Below are positions 1 through 7,835 of a DNA stretch of 64,000 bases, one piece after another. Position numbers and translations under genes: made by a program. The notes under the pieces are model-generated. The model was not told the DNA's origin, searched no databases, and saw only the letters and a program-made list of their open reading frames with translations. How positions within the stretch are numbered: the stretch's first letter is position 1; every line of letters begins with the position of its first letter. The stretch comes from Bacteroides pyogenes (GTDB lineage: Bacteria > Bacteroidota > Bacteroidia > Bacteroidales > Bacteroidaceae): positions 62,001-126,000 of the forward strand of contig NZ_JACIDI010000009.1 of the NCBI RefSeq assembly GCF_014196225.1. Direction: 5' to 3'.

Positions 1-1
1 G

Positions 2-193
2 GTACAAGGAATGTCCGACTTTCTGGTTGCTAACTTAGGATTCTTCTTTATCCCGCCGGGAGTAGCGCTAATGCTGTATTTCGACGTCATCACCTCACAA
101 TTCTGGCCGATCGTTATCGCCACGATAGTCAGCACCGCACTTGTTTTGGCCGTCACCGGATGGGTTCATCAATTAACACGTAAAATCAAATGA
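2..193 (+). CDS. lrgA: LrgA/CidA-family membrane protein, 3' part
   Basis: This is the end of a gene that begins before the window; 63 residues are visible. They carry the family signature FFIPPGVALM followed by two hydrophobic stretches and a basic tail, as in the C-terminus of CidA/LrgA holin-like proteins. LrgA acts with LrgB, encoded next, in membrane and cell-wall turnover or small-metabolite export in Firmicutes; the role in Bacteroidetes is not established. The last nine codons and the stop form the left copy of a 30-bp duplication (164-193), whose right copy carries the lrgB start codon. Without that duplication the two genes would overlap by ATGA, a typical coupled arrangement. Confidence 0.85.
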   Translation, partial: VQGMSDFLVANLGFFFIPPGVALMLYFDVITSQFWPIVIATIVSTALVLAVTGWVHQLTRKIK

Positions 194-258
194 CCCGGAA
201 GAAAACAGTCTTAAATCTCTCAGCCTGTGTTCACCAATTAACATGTAAAATCAAATGA
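164..258. repeat. 30-bp direct duplication around a 35-bp insert (unit 1)
   Basis: Positions 164-193 recur at 229-258 with 28 of 30 bases identical; the enclosed 194-228 (35 bp) is unrelated. The left copy ends with the lrgA stop and the right copy contains the lrgB start, so both genes stay intact. Identity stops exactly at both ends. The 65-bp offset is the same as in three other places in the window. Confidence 0.9.
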
Positions 259-950
259 GCTTCTTAGAAAATAAATTCTTTCTGTTGACTATTACCTTCG
301 CAATCTTCTTTTTTGCGAAACTGCTCCAAAAGAAAACGGGACAAGTGCTACTAAACCCGATATTGCTGACTATCGCCTTTCTGATCATTTTTCTCAAAAT
401 AACGGGTATATCTTACGAGACTTACAACGAAGGCGGACATCTCATCGAATTCTGGCTACGCCCGGCAGTAGTGGCTTTGGGGGTTCCTCTATATCTTCAA
501 CTGGAAACTATCAAAAAGCAACTGGTACCTATTTTATTGTCGCAATTGGCAGGCTGTATTGTGGGAGTCATTTCGGTTGTACTGATAGCCAAACTTATGG
601 GGGCCTCGCAAGAAGTAATTCTTTCATTGGCTCCCAAATCGGTAACCACTCCTATCGCGATGGAAGTCACCCAAACGGTAGGCGGTATCCCTTCACTTAC
701 AGCAGCAGTCGTCGTAGCAGTAGGTTTGCTGGGAGCTGTCTGTGGCTTTAAAACCATGAAAGTGATACGTGTAGGCAGCCCGATAGCGCAAGGACTCTCT
801 ATGGGAACTGCCGCCCATGCGGTAGGCACATCCACAGCAATGGACGTGAGTAGAAAATACGGCGCATACGCCAGTTTAGGATTAACGCTGAACGGGATAT
901 TCACAGCGCTGCTGACTCCTACCATTTTGCGATTGTTGGGAATTCTGTAG
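255..950 (+). CDS. lrgB: LrgB/CidB-family membrane protein
   Basis: A 231-residue polytopic membrane protein of the LrgB family, of normal length. Visible family features are the central APKSVTTPIAMEV segment and the later GTAAHAVGTSTAM segment, both conserved in LrgB/CidB, set among hydrophobic helices. It lies directly behind the LrgA-type gene in the usual order. In Gram-positive bacteria and plant plastids the pair influences autolysis or glycolate/pyruvate transport; here only family membership is supported. The start ATG lies inside the right copy of the 30-bp duplication, so its translation signal is a duplicated copy of the lrgA end. Confidence 0.92.
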   Translation: MSFLENKFFLLTITFAIFFFAKLLQKKTGQVLLNPILLTIAFLIIFLKITGISYETYNEGGHLIEFWLRPAVVALGVPLYLQLETIKKQLVPILLSQLAGCIVGVISVVLIAKLMGASQEVILSLAPKSVTTPIAMEVTQTVGGIPSLTAAVVVAVGLLGAVCGFKTMKVIRVGSPIAQGLSMGTAAHAVGTSTAMDVSRKYGAYASLGLTLNGIFTALLTPTILRLLGIL

Positions 951-1006
951 CAACAAAACCGCAACATTATCCGTTATATAATGCGTAAAACTCAAAACAA
1001 GAACTC

Positions 1007-1924
1007 ATGATTCCATTCAAAGATATCACATTGGCGGATAAAGAAACGATTATGGCATTCACCATAAAAAGCAGGCGGCGTAATTGCGACCTCTCATTCT
1101 CCAACCTTTGCAGCTGGAGATTTCTGTATAATACGCAATTTGCCGTCGTAGATGATTTTCTTGTATTCAAATTCTGGGCGGAAAACCAGTTGGCTTATAT
1201 GATGCCTGTGGGAAATGGCGATCAGAAATCCATTCTTCGTAAACTGATTGAAGATGCTGAAAAAGAAGGTCAGCCATTTTGTATGCTGGGCGTCTGCTCC
1301 GATATGCGAACAGAGCTTGAAACAGAATTGCCCGACCGATTCACCTTTACAGAAGACCGTGATTACGCCGATTATATATACCTGAGAAACGACCTCTCCA
1401 CACTGAAAGGGAAAAAATTTCAATCGAAACGAAATCACATTAACCGATTCCGCAATACATATCCCGACTACGAATATACTCCGATTACTCCCGACCGTAT
1501 TCAAGAATGCCTTGAACTGGAAGCCGAATGGTGCAAAGCGAACGATTGCGACCAGCACGAGGGAACAGGCAATGAGCGCCGCGCTCTGATCTATGCTTTA
1601 CATAATTTCGAAGCAATCGGTCTCACAGGTGGCATCCTGCACGTCAACGGACAAATTGTGGCATTCACTTTCGGCATGCCCATCAACCACGAAACTTTCG
1701 GCGTGCATGTGGAAAAGGCAGAGACCCGGATAGACGGAGCATACGCCATGATTAATTATGAGTTTGCCAACCGTATTCCAGAACAATACGTATACATCAA
1801 CCGGGAAGAAGATTTAGGAATAGAAGGCCTGCGCAAAGCAAAGCTCTCCTATCAACCGGTAACGATTCTGGAAAAACACATGGCTTGTCTCAAAGATCAT
1901 CCAATAAATCAAATCAGATGGTAA
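1007..1924 (+). CDS. DUF2156 (MprF C-terminal-like) acyltransferase-fold protein
   Basis: A 305-residue soluble protein of the DUF2156 family, related to the GNAT-fold catalytic domain of MprF lysyl-phosphatidylglycerol synthases but without the membrane flippase part. Visible features are the N-terminal SRRRNCDLSFSNLCSW segment, a central KKFQSKRNHINRF segment and the HVEKAETRIDGAYAMINYEF stretch late in the protein. The substrate is unknown. It overlaps the next gene (ATGGTAA), also a GNAT protein, which suggests that the two are translated together and work on related substrates. Confidence 0.85.
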   Translation: MIPFKDITLADKETIMAFTIKSRRRNCDLSFSNLCSWRFLYNTQFAVVDDFLVFKFWAENQLAYMMPVGNGDQKSILRKLIEDAEKEGQPFCMLGVCSDMRTELETELPDRFTFTEDRDYADYIYLRNDLSTLKGKKFQSKRNHINRFRNTYPDYEYTPITPDRIQECLELEAEWCKANDCDQHEGTGNERRALIYALHNFEAIGLTGGILHVNGQIVAFTFGMPINHETFGVHVEKAETRIDGAYAMINYEFANRIPEQYVYINREEDLGIEGLRKAKLSYQPVTILEKHMACLKDHPINQIRW

Positions 1925-2946
1925 GAGCGGAAGGCATGAAAGAAAAGGTTAAAACGTTATGGGGGCTATGCTTCAATGACAGCAAAGCATTCATTGAGAT
2001 GTACTTCCGCCTGCGTTATAAAAACGACGTAAATATTGCGATCGAGAGTGGAGGAGAGATCATATCGGCTCTGCAAATGCTTCCCTACCCGATGACTTTC
2101 TGCGGGGAAACGGTACGGACTTCTTATATTTCCGGAGCCTGCACCCATCCGGATTTTCGAGGGAAGGGTGTGATGCGTGAACTTCTCTCTCAGGCGTTTG
2201 CCCGGATGTTTCGCGGCGAAGTACTTTTCAGCACGCTGATCCCTGCCGAACCTTGGTTGTTCGACTATTATAGACAGATGGGATACGCTTCCGTATTCGG
2301 ATACTCCACTCAGGAAATATCTGTTCCCGAAACTTCTCCATCCGAAAGAATAAAAGTGAAAACCGTAACAAAACCTCAGAAAGAAGTCTACCAATATCTA
2401 AACCGGAAGCTTTCCGAACGGGCTTGCTGTATCCAGCATACCGCTGAAGATTTCCGGGTAATCATGGCCGACCTGCCTATCAGCGACGGAATTTTGTTCA
2501 CCGCCAAGGAAAATAATGCTATCAAAGGGCTGGCTATTGTATACAAGCGCGAGAACGGGTGGGTTATTAACGAATTCTTTGCCGACACACAGGAAATAGA
2601 ATACAACTTGTTGCTCTATATAAAGGAGCGAACGGGCGAAGAACAAATAACCCGATTGCTGCCTTCCAAAGAAATGCCTCCGCCATATCCGCTGGGCATG
2701 GCACGCATTATTAATGCAAAAAAGGTATTGGAGCTGTACGCCGCAGCTTTTCCGGAAGACGAAATGCAATTGGAACTCACCGACAGGCAATTGTCCGTCA
2801 ACAACGGCTATTATTACCTGTGCAGCGGAAAATGCATGTTCAGTGCCGAGCGCCTGCCCGGCCGCCATCTATCCATGAACATAAGTGAACTGACAAAGCG
2901 GATTCTCCTTCCGACACACCCCTACATGAGTTTGATGCTGAATTGA
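1918..2946 (+). CDS. GNAT-family N-acetyltransferase
   Basis: A GNAT acetyltransferase of about 342 residues. The acetyl-CoA-binding motif A is visible as GACTHPDFRGKGVMRELL, followed by the motif-B region LIPAEPWLFDYYRQMGY; the C-terminal half resembles the sterol-carrier-like extension of Eis-type acetyltransferases. The first ATG (1918) overlaps the stop of the upstream DUF2156 gene; ATG 1936 is an alternative that gives the start MKEKVKTLWG. A longer reading from 1885 would run deep into the upstream gene and is unlikely. The target is unknown. Confidence 0.85.
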   Translation: MVRAEGMKEKVKTLWGLCFNDSKAFIEMYFRLRYKNDVNIAIESGGEIISALQMLPYPMTFCGETVRTSYISGACTHPDFRGKGVMRELLSQAFARMFRGEVLFSTLIPAEPWLFDYYRQMGYASVFGYSTQEISVPETSPSERIKVKTVTKPQKEVYQYLNRKLSERACCIQHTAEDFRVIMADLPISDGILFTAKENNAIKGLAIVYKRENGWVINEFFADTQEIEYNLLLYIKERTGEEQITRLLPSKEMPPPYPLGMARIINAKKVLELYAAAFPEDEMQLELTDRQLSVNNGYYYLCSGKCMFSAERLPGRHLSMNISELTKRILLPTHPYMSLMLN

Positions 2947-3010
2947 AACCGGAAATCCCAACCGATTAATAAGCATGAGCAAGCGTTAATAGTCGATTGG
3001 GATTCAATTT
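2941..3010 (+). terminator. Hairpin between convergent genes
   Basis: The stem pairs aatcccaaccgattaa with ttaatagtcgattgggatt, extended outside by aattgaa/ttcaatt, over about 70 bp. It lies just after the GNAT gene and before the convergent pmbA end. A second palindrome, aaacggccgttt followed by T residues, lies at 3055-3066, so terminators for both strands are plausible. Confidence 0.6.
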
Positions 3011-3067
3011 ATAAACAGAAGTTCCGGAACAAGCGGACCTCTTTACGGATTGGTAAACGGCCGTTTT

Positions 3068-4387
3068 TTACAATCCGCTGAAATCTACCCCTTCAAACAC
3101 CAATGAAGGAATCCGCCACGAAGAATTGAGTTTCGGATCGTTACCCGTTTCGACAAGAGAGCTCCACAGCGTTATCATATTACCCGTGATATTCATTTCC
3201 GAAACAGGCTGGGTAGCCCTTCCATTCTCTATCAGAAAGCCTTCGATGCCGTAAGAGAAATCTCCGGTGGAACTGTTGCAGTTGCCGCCGTTGAAACCGG
3301 TCACCAAAATCCCTTTATCGATACCGGCAACCAATCCTTCCAGATCCTTATTTCCGGTACTCATCACCAGGATGGACGACGAACTGATTGTCGGATCGAC
3401 TTCCATTTTCTTGGCGTTATAAGTATCTATGAAGTAGGTATTGAGCACACCTTTGTCGAAGACAGTTCGACGCTCAGTAGCAACTCCCTCATTGTCGAAA
3501 TAACGTGCTCCGGAAGCCTTCATCAGATGAGGTTCGTCTATCAATGTCAAGCGATCGCTTCCTACTTTCTCATGCAGTTTATCGAGCAGGAAAGAATTCT
3601 TTTGCTGCAACGCCCCTCCGTGCAAGGCGCTCATCAACGGTCCCAACAGCCTCCCTGTATTCATCGGATCGACCACCATCGTGTATTTGCCCGATTCCAC
3701 TTTCTTTTGTCCCAGTTTACGCAGCACTCTTTCCAAAGCCTTCTGCCCGATGCCTTTCTTTATCAGGTCGTCGATGTATAGAGACGATTCGTACCAATAG
3801 GATGAAGGGCGGGCTTCTCCTTCACCTTTGATGGTCACGCTTGCAGAAAGAGAATACCATGTTCTTTTTATCTCTCCCTCGAACCCGTTGCTGATTAAGC
3901 GATATGTAGTGTTCTCTCCGTCGCTGTATGAAGAAGATACGGAAATCACACGCTCGTCTTTTCCCATCGCCTCTTCCGCCACTGCCTTTGCCAGCGCCAC
4001 CTTGTCGTCGGGACTGATAGAAGAAAACTTACTGTCCGACAATTGCAAATCGGGTTTTCCACCTTTATAATAACGCTCCGGATCGGGCAATACACGTGCT
4101 TTGTCTTCCGCCAGATAACGTGTCGACTCGATACCGTTCTTGATGAATACTTCCAATTCTTTCTGATGCAGTCGGTTTGTAGAAATACTTCCGTACCGCC
4201 CGTCTACATATAAAGAAATACTAAGTCCGCCTTCAGCAGCCTGTTGCAAACTTTCCATTTTGGCATCTCTCAGTTCGAACGACGTATTTGAAGAAGAATA
4301 CAGCAGCACTTTCGCAGCCTGACATCCATTCTTCAAAGCGTAGTCCATCGCCCACTGGGCCAACTTTTTATTATTATCTGTAATCAT
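3068..4387 (-). CDS. pmbA: TldE/PmbA-family metalloprotease subunit
   Basis: A 439-residue TldE/PmbA homologue. With TldD it forms a heterodimeric zinc protease that in E. coli matures microcin B17 and degrades unfolded peptides. Family marks are the N-terminal region starting MITDNNKKLAQWAMDYALKNG, the central VDPMNTGRLLGPLMSALHGG segment, and the C-terminal GNCNSSTGDFSYGIEGFLIE and PVSEMNITGNM segments. The HExxxH motif is absent, as expected for the non-catalytic partner. It follows tldD by 43 bp on the same strand, so the two form an operon. It has no signal peptide, unlike its partner. Confidence 0.93.
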   Translation of the reverse strand: MITDNNKKLAQWAMDYALKNGCQAAKVLLYSSSNTSFELRDAKMESLQQAAEGGLSISLYVDGRYGSISTNRLHQKELEVFIKNGIESTRYLAEDKARVLPDPERYYKGGKPDLQLSDSKFSSISPDDKVALAKAVAEEAMGKDERVISVSSSYSDGENTTYRLISNGFEGEIKRTWYSLSASVTIKGEGEARPSSYWYESSLYIDDLIKKGIGQKALERVLRKLGQKKVESGKYTMVVDPMNTGRLLGPLMSALHGGALQQKNSFLLDKLHEKVGSDRLTLIDEPHLMKASGARYFDNEGVATERRTVFDKGVLNTYFIDTYNAKKMEVDPTISSSSILVMSTGNKDLEGLVAGIDKGILVTGFNGGNCNSSTGDFSYGIEGFLIENGRATQPVSEMNITGNMITLWSSLVETGNDPKLNSSWRIPSLVFEGVDFSGL

Positions 4388-4430
4388 AGATTCGTCTTTT
4401 TAAAGTGATTAATGGTTAGTGATAATTATT

Positions 4431-5972
4431 TCAGCTTTCTCCACCCACAGTCAGTTTGCTGACCAAAGCAGACGGCATGCCGCAGGTTACAGGACACGAC
4501 TGCCCGTCCTTCCCGCAAGTCCATGTGCCATTATCCACTTTCGCGTTCGTACCTACCAGAGTGATATCCGCCAAAGCTTTCGGACCATTTCCTATGATAT
4601 TTATGTCTTTGATAGGTTGCGTCAGTTTGCCGTCTTCAATCATATAACCCGACTTCACGAAGAACGTAAAGTCGCCCGCGCCAATCTGCACCTCACCATT
4701 AGTAAAGTTGTTCACAAATATCCCTTTTTTAACCGAAGCTATGATATCCGCTTCATCTACATTGCCCGCTTCCATGTATGTGGCCCGCATGCGGGGAATC
4801 GGCATGTTGCGGAAAGATTCCCTTCGTCCGTTTCCGGTGGGCGCCACTCCATAATGTTTGGCGCTGATACGGTCGTGTATATAACTGGTCAGCACACCCT
4901 CTTTTATCAGATAAGTTTTCTGTCCTTCGGCGCCCTCATCGTCGAAATTCACCGACCCACGATTGAACGGAATCGTTCCGTCGTCCACCACATTGATATG
5001 CTCGTTGCATACTTTTTTATTCAACTGATCGGCAAAGATCGAGATATTCTTCCGGTTGAAGTCCGCTTCAAAAGTATGCCCGATGGCTTCGTGAAGCAAG
5101 ATACCCGATCCTCCGGCACCCATCACTACGGGCATCTCGCCACCCTTAGGTTTAACTGCCTTGAACATAATAGCCGTTTGCTCCACTGCTTCGCGTGCTA
5201 CGATCTCCACCACATCGTCTGTCAGGAAATCGTAACCTTTGCGATAAGCCCGTGCGGCATAACCGTTCTCCATTTTCCCGTTTTCTTCCATGATACATAC
5301 TGCTCCCAGCGTTACCATCGGCCGATAGTCGTAATACATCACCCCTTCCGAGTTACAAAAGAATATGTGCGATGTAGCATCGCTCTGACTGGCCTGCACC
5401 TTACGTACTCTCTTATCCATGGAAAAAATCCGTTCGTTCAGCTTTTGCAGGTATGGCATTTTGTCTTTCAGGCTCACCCCCTCCCAAGGAGAAGATACGG
5501 TATAGTGGTTTTTCCTCAGAACCTTCTCGGTAAGATTCAGCGGTTTATTCCCCTTATTAGCGGAAGCTATGCGTGCTGCCGTACGGGCAGCCTTCAACAT
5601 ATCTTCCAACGTAGTGTTTTCCACATAGGCATATCCGGTCTGATCACCCGAAAGCACCCGTACGCCTACCCCATAATCAATATTCGAAGAACTATTGTTC
5701 ACCGCACCATCCATGAGCCTGATATTATTGCTGATGGTGTGTTCGAAGAAAAGATCGGCATAATCCCCACCTTTCTCTAATGCGGCGGAAAGAACTTTCT
5801 TCAAATCTGCTTCACTCACTCCGAAATGTTCCATCGCCAAGGCAATGGCAGTTTTCTTATCGGCGCTTTCACCAACCAATGCTCCAGAAGAGTCCATTCC
5901 CATCACAGATTTCGTTGCCAGCGTACCCAGCAAAGCCATCCCTCCGGTCTTTAGAAAAATACGTCTATCCAT
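4431..5972 (-). CDS. tldD: TldD-family metalloprotease with Tat-like leader
   Basis: A 513-residue TldD homologue, the catalytic subunit of the TldD/TldE protease. The zinc-binding motif HEAIGHTFEAD is near residues 293-303, and the family glycine-rich C-terminal region GEVQIGAGDFTFFVKSGYM is present. It is longer than E. coli TldD because of an N-terminal extension beginning MDRRIFLKTGGMALLGTLAT, which fits a twin-arginine (RRxFLK) or general secretion leader. The partner pmbA 43 bp downstream has no such leader, which is odd for a heterodimer. Confidence 0.93.
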   Translation of the reverse strand: MDRRIFLKTGGMALLGTLATKSVMGMDSSGALVGESADKKTAIALAMEHFGVSEADLKKVLSAALEKGGDYADLFFEHTISNNIRLMDGAVNNSSSNIDYGVGVRVLSGDQTGYAYVENTTLEDMLKAARTAARIASANKGNKPLNLTEKVLRKNHYTVSSPWEGVSLKDKMPYLQKLNERIFSMDKRVRKVQASQSDATSHIFFCNSEGVMYYDYRPMVTLGAVCIMEENGKMENGYAARAYRKGYDFLTDDVVEIVAREAVEQTAIMFKAVKPKGGEMPVVMGAGGSGILLHEAIGHTFEADFNRKNISIFADQLNKKVCNEHINVVDDGTIPFNRGSVNFDDEGAEGQKTYLIKEGVLTSYIHDRISAKHYGVAPTGNGRRESFRNMPIPRMRATYMEAGNVDEADIIASVKKGIFVNNFTNGEVQIGAGDFTFFVKSGYMIEDGKLTQPIKDINIIGNGPKALADITLVGTNAKVDNGTWTCGKDGQSCPVTCGMPSALVSKLTVGGES

Positions 5973-6061
5973 AATTTTTTTATTTTAATAGTGTTTTATC
6001 CAGATTAATGCAATGCCTTTCTGTCCGGTGACAAATCCATCAGTCCAAACATACGCCCCGT

Positions 6062-6826
6062 TCAGTTCACTTTTGTCAGCAAGCTTTCCAGCTCTTCCGC
6101 ATTCAGCCGGAGATAGAATTGCCCCTTATAAGCCACCGAAATAGCCCCGGTTTCTTCGGAAACGATAATGGCATGCGCGTCCGACTGCTGAGAAATTCCC
6201 ATAGCTGCCCGATGCCTCAAACCAAGATCTTTCGGAATCTCCAGGTCATGCGATACAGGCAGGATACATCCGGCCGCCTTGATTCGTTTTTTACTGATTA
6301 TCATTGCCCCGTCATGCAAAGGGCTATTCTTAAAAAATATATTCTCAATCAAGCGCTGGTTCAATGCTGCGTCAATCTCTTCACCGGTTCGTACCACCTC
6401 GTCTAAGGAAGCGGTATGTTCAATCACGATCAAAGCGCCCACTCTCTGTTTACCCATATTCAGGCAAGCCATAACCATCGGCATGATATCATCATGTTTT
6501 AAAGTGTCTTTTTTCGCTCCACTGAAAAAACGTGCCAAAGCGCTGAAGCGTTGGTGAGACCCCAAAGTAAACAGGAATCGACGGATTTCCTCCTGAAACA
6601 AAACGATTAAAGCAATAGCACCCACATTCATCAAGGTGTCAAAAATAGATCCTAATAGCTTCATCTCCAAAATCTGAGTTACAACCAGCCAGATCAGAAT
6701 AAACATAAGGATACCGGTAAAAACCTTGATCGATCCGGAAGCTTTCATCAGTTTGTACGTATAGTACAGCAAGAAAGCTACCAGCAAAATATCTATAAAA
6801 TCTTTTATGCCAAACTCAAAAAACAT
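6062..6826 (-). CDS. cdaA: Diadenylate cyclase CdaA (c-di-AMP synthase)
   Basis: A 254-residue CdaA/DacA-type diadenylate cyclase that makes cyclic di-AMP from two ATP. The N-terminus holds three membrane helices (about residues 8-85). The DAC domain follows with the DGA motif in LHDGAMII near residue 171 and the RHR motif in LRHRAAMG near residue 205. Length and order are normal for the membrane-bound class. It lies 12 bp behind folP on the same strand; in Firmicutes cdaA is instead linked to cdaR and glmM, so the folate neighbour is a different arrangement. Confidence 0.95.
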   Translation of the reverse strand: MFFEFGIKDFIDILLVAFLLYYTYKLMKASGSIKVFTGILMFILIWLVVTQILEMKLLGSIFDTLMNVGAIALIVLFQEEIRRFLFTLGSHQRFSALARFFSGAKKDTLKHDDIMPMVMACLNMGKQRVGALIVIEHTASLDEVVRTGEEIDAALNQRLIENIFFKNSPLHDGAMIISKKRIKAAGCILPVSHDLEIPKDLGLRHRAAMGISQQSDAHAIIVSEETGAISVAYKGQFYLRLNAEELESLLTKVN

Positions 6827-6838
6827 AGCTGTCAGTGT

Positions 6839-7708
6839 TTAATCATTGGATGGATCGGTATTTTTTCTCATAGTCTCGAAAATCTTCACCGCTTCCACGG
6901 CTTCGCGCACATCGTGTACCCTCAAGATGTGTGCTCCCTTCATCAATGCAATCGTATTGAGTACTGCAGTTCCATTAAGCGAATCCTGCGGCGTTCCTCC
7001 CAGCAATTTATAGATCATCGACTTCCGCGAGACACCGACCAACACAGGCAGTTCAAAAATACGGAATTCCTCCAGATGGGCCATCAATTCATAGTTATGT
7101 TCCAAAGTCTTCCCAAATCCGAATCCCGGATCCAGAATGATATCTTTCGCTCCTAAATCACGCATCTGCTGGGTCTTACGGGCAAAATACAGAAAAACAT
7201 CTTTGAGCAGATTATCATAGCGAGGTTCTTTCTGCATATTTTGTGGTGTCCCCAACATATGCATCATAATATAAGGTACTCCCAGACGAGCCACGGTTTC
7301 GAACATCCGGTCATCCATTTCACCACCGGAAATATCGTTTACAATGGCTACCCCATATTCCTTTACGCACCATTCCGCAACTTTCGATCGGAAAGTATCC
7401 ACAGAGATGATCGCTTCCGGGTATTGTCGAGCTATAATCTCTAATCCTGTACGAAGCCGCCGTATTTCTTCCTCAGCAGATATATGTTCGGCATTCGGAC
7501 GGGAAGAATAAGCTCCTATATCGATAATCGTGGCTCCCTCGTCTATAATCTGCCGGACTCTGGCAGCTATATCCGCTTCCGCCTGAGCGCGACATCCGGA
7601 ATAAAAAGAATCGGGAGTTACATTCAGAATGCCCATTACCTGCGGAGAAGTCAGATCCATCAAATGTCCGTTAACATTGATATAAGCAGAAGAAAAAGAG
7701 TTCATCAT
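6839..7708 (-). CDS. folP: Dihydropteroate synthase
   Basis: A 289-residue dihydropteroate synthase that condenses p-aminobenzoate with hydroxymethyl-dihydropterin pyrophosphate; it is the sulfonamide target. Signatures include MGILNVTPDSFYSG near residue 25, DIGAYSSRPNA (pterin-binding loop), NDISGG, DPGFGFGKTLEHN and LVGVSRKSM. Two adjacent ATGs (7708 and 7705) can serve as the start. It is the first gene of a two-gene unit with cdaA. A Bacteroidetes -7 box lies on the minus strand at 7734-7741. Confidence 0.96.
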   Translation of the reverse strand: MMNSFSSAYINVNGHLMDLTSPQVMGILNVTPDSFYSGCRAQAEADIAARVRQIIDEGATIIDIGAYSSRPNAEHISAEEEIRRLRTGLEIIARQYPEAIISVDTFRSKVAEWCVKEYGVAIVNDISGGEMDDRMFETVARLGVPYIMMHMLGTPQNMQKEPRYDNLLKDVFLYFARKTQQMRDLGAKDIILDPGFGFGKTLEHNYELMAHLEEFRIFELPVLVGVSRKSMIYKLLGGTPQDSLNGTAVLNTIALMKGAHILRVHDVREAVEAVKIFETMRKNTDPSND

Positions 7709-7733
7709 TGATTTGTTCCAATTTAGACTGATG

Positions 7734-7741
7734 CAAATGTA
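7734..7741 (-). promoter_or_regulatory. -7 box of the folP-cdaA unit
   Basis: Read on the minus strand this is TACATTTG, matching the Bacteroidetes -7 consensus TAnnTTTG, 26 bp before the folP start. Confidence 0.5.
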
Positions 7742-7786
7742 GAGAAAAAAAACAATTATTCACACTAAAGATATAAGAAATAAACG

Positions 7787-7794
7787 TATATTTG
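7787..7794 (+). promoter_or_regulatory. -7 box of the histidine kinase gene
   Basis: TATATTTG matches TAnnTTTG, 41 bp before the kinase start and divergent from the folP box. A clear -33 TTTG was not found. Confidence 0.5.
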
Positions 7795-7835
7795 CGCACT
7801 ATAGAATATCATCGATTCATAAACCCCCAAGCACA

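Noticed and set aside
4419..5780. Long open frame on the plus strand opposite tldD (453 codons)
   Set aside because: It is antisense to a clear TldD gene with intact motifs and has no recognisable domain.
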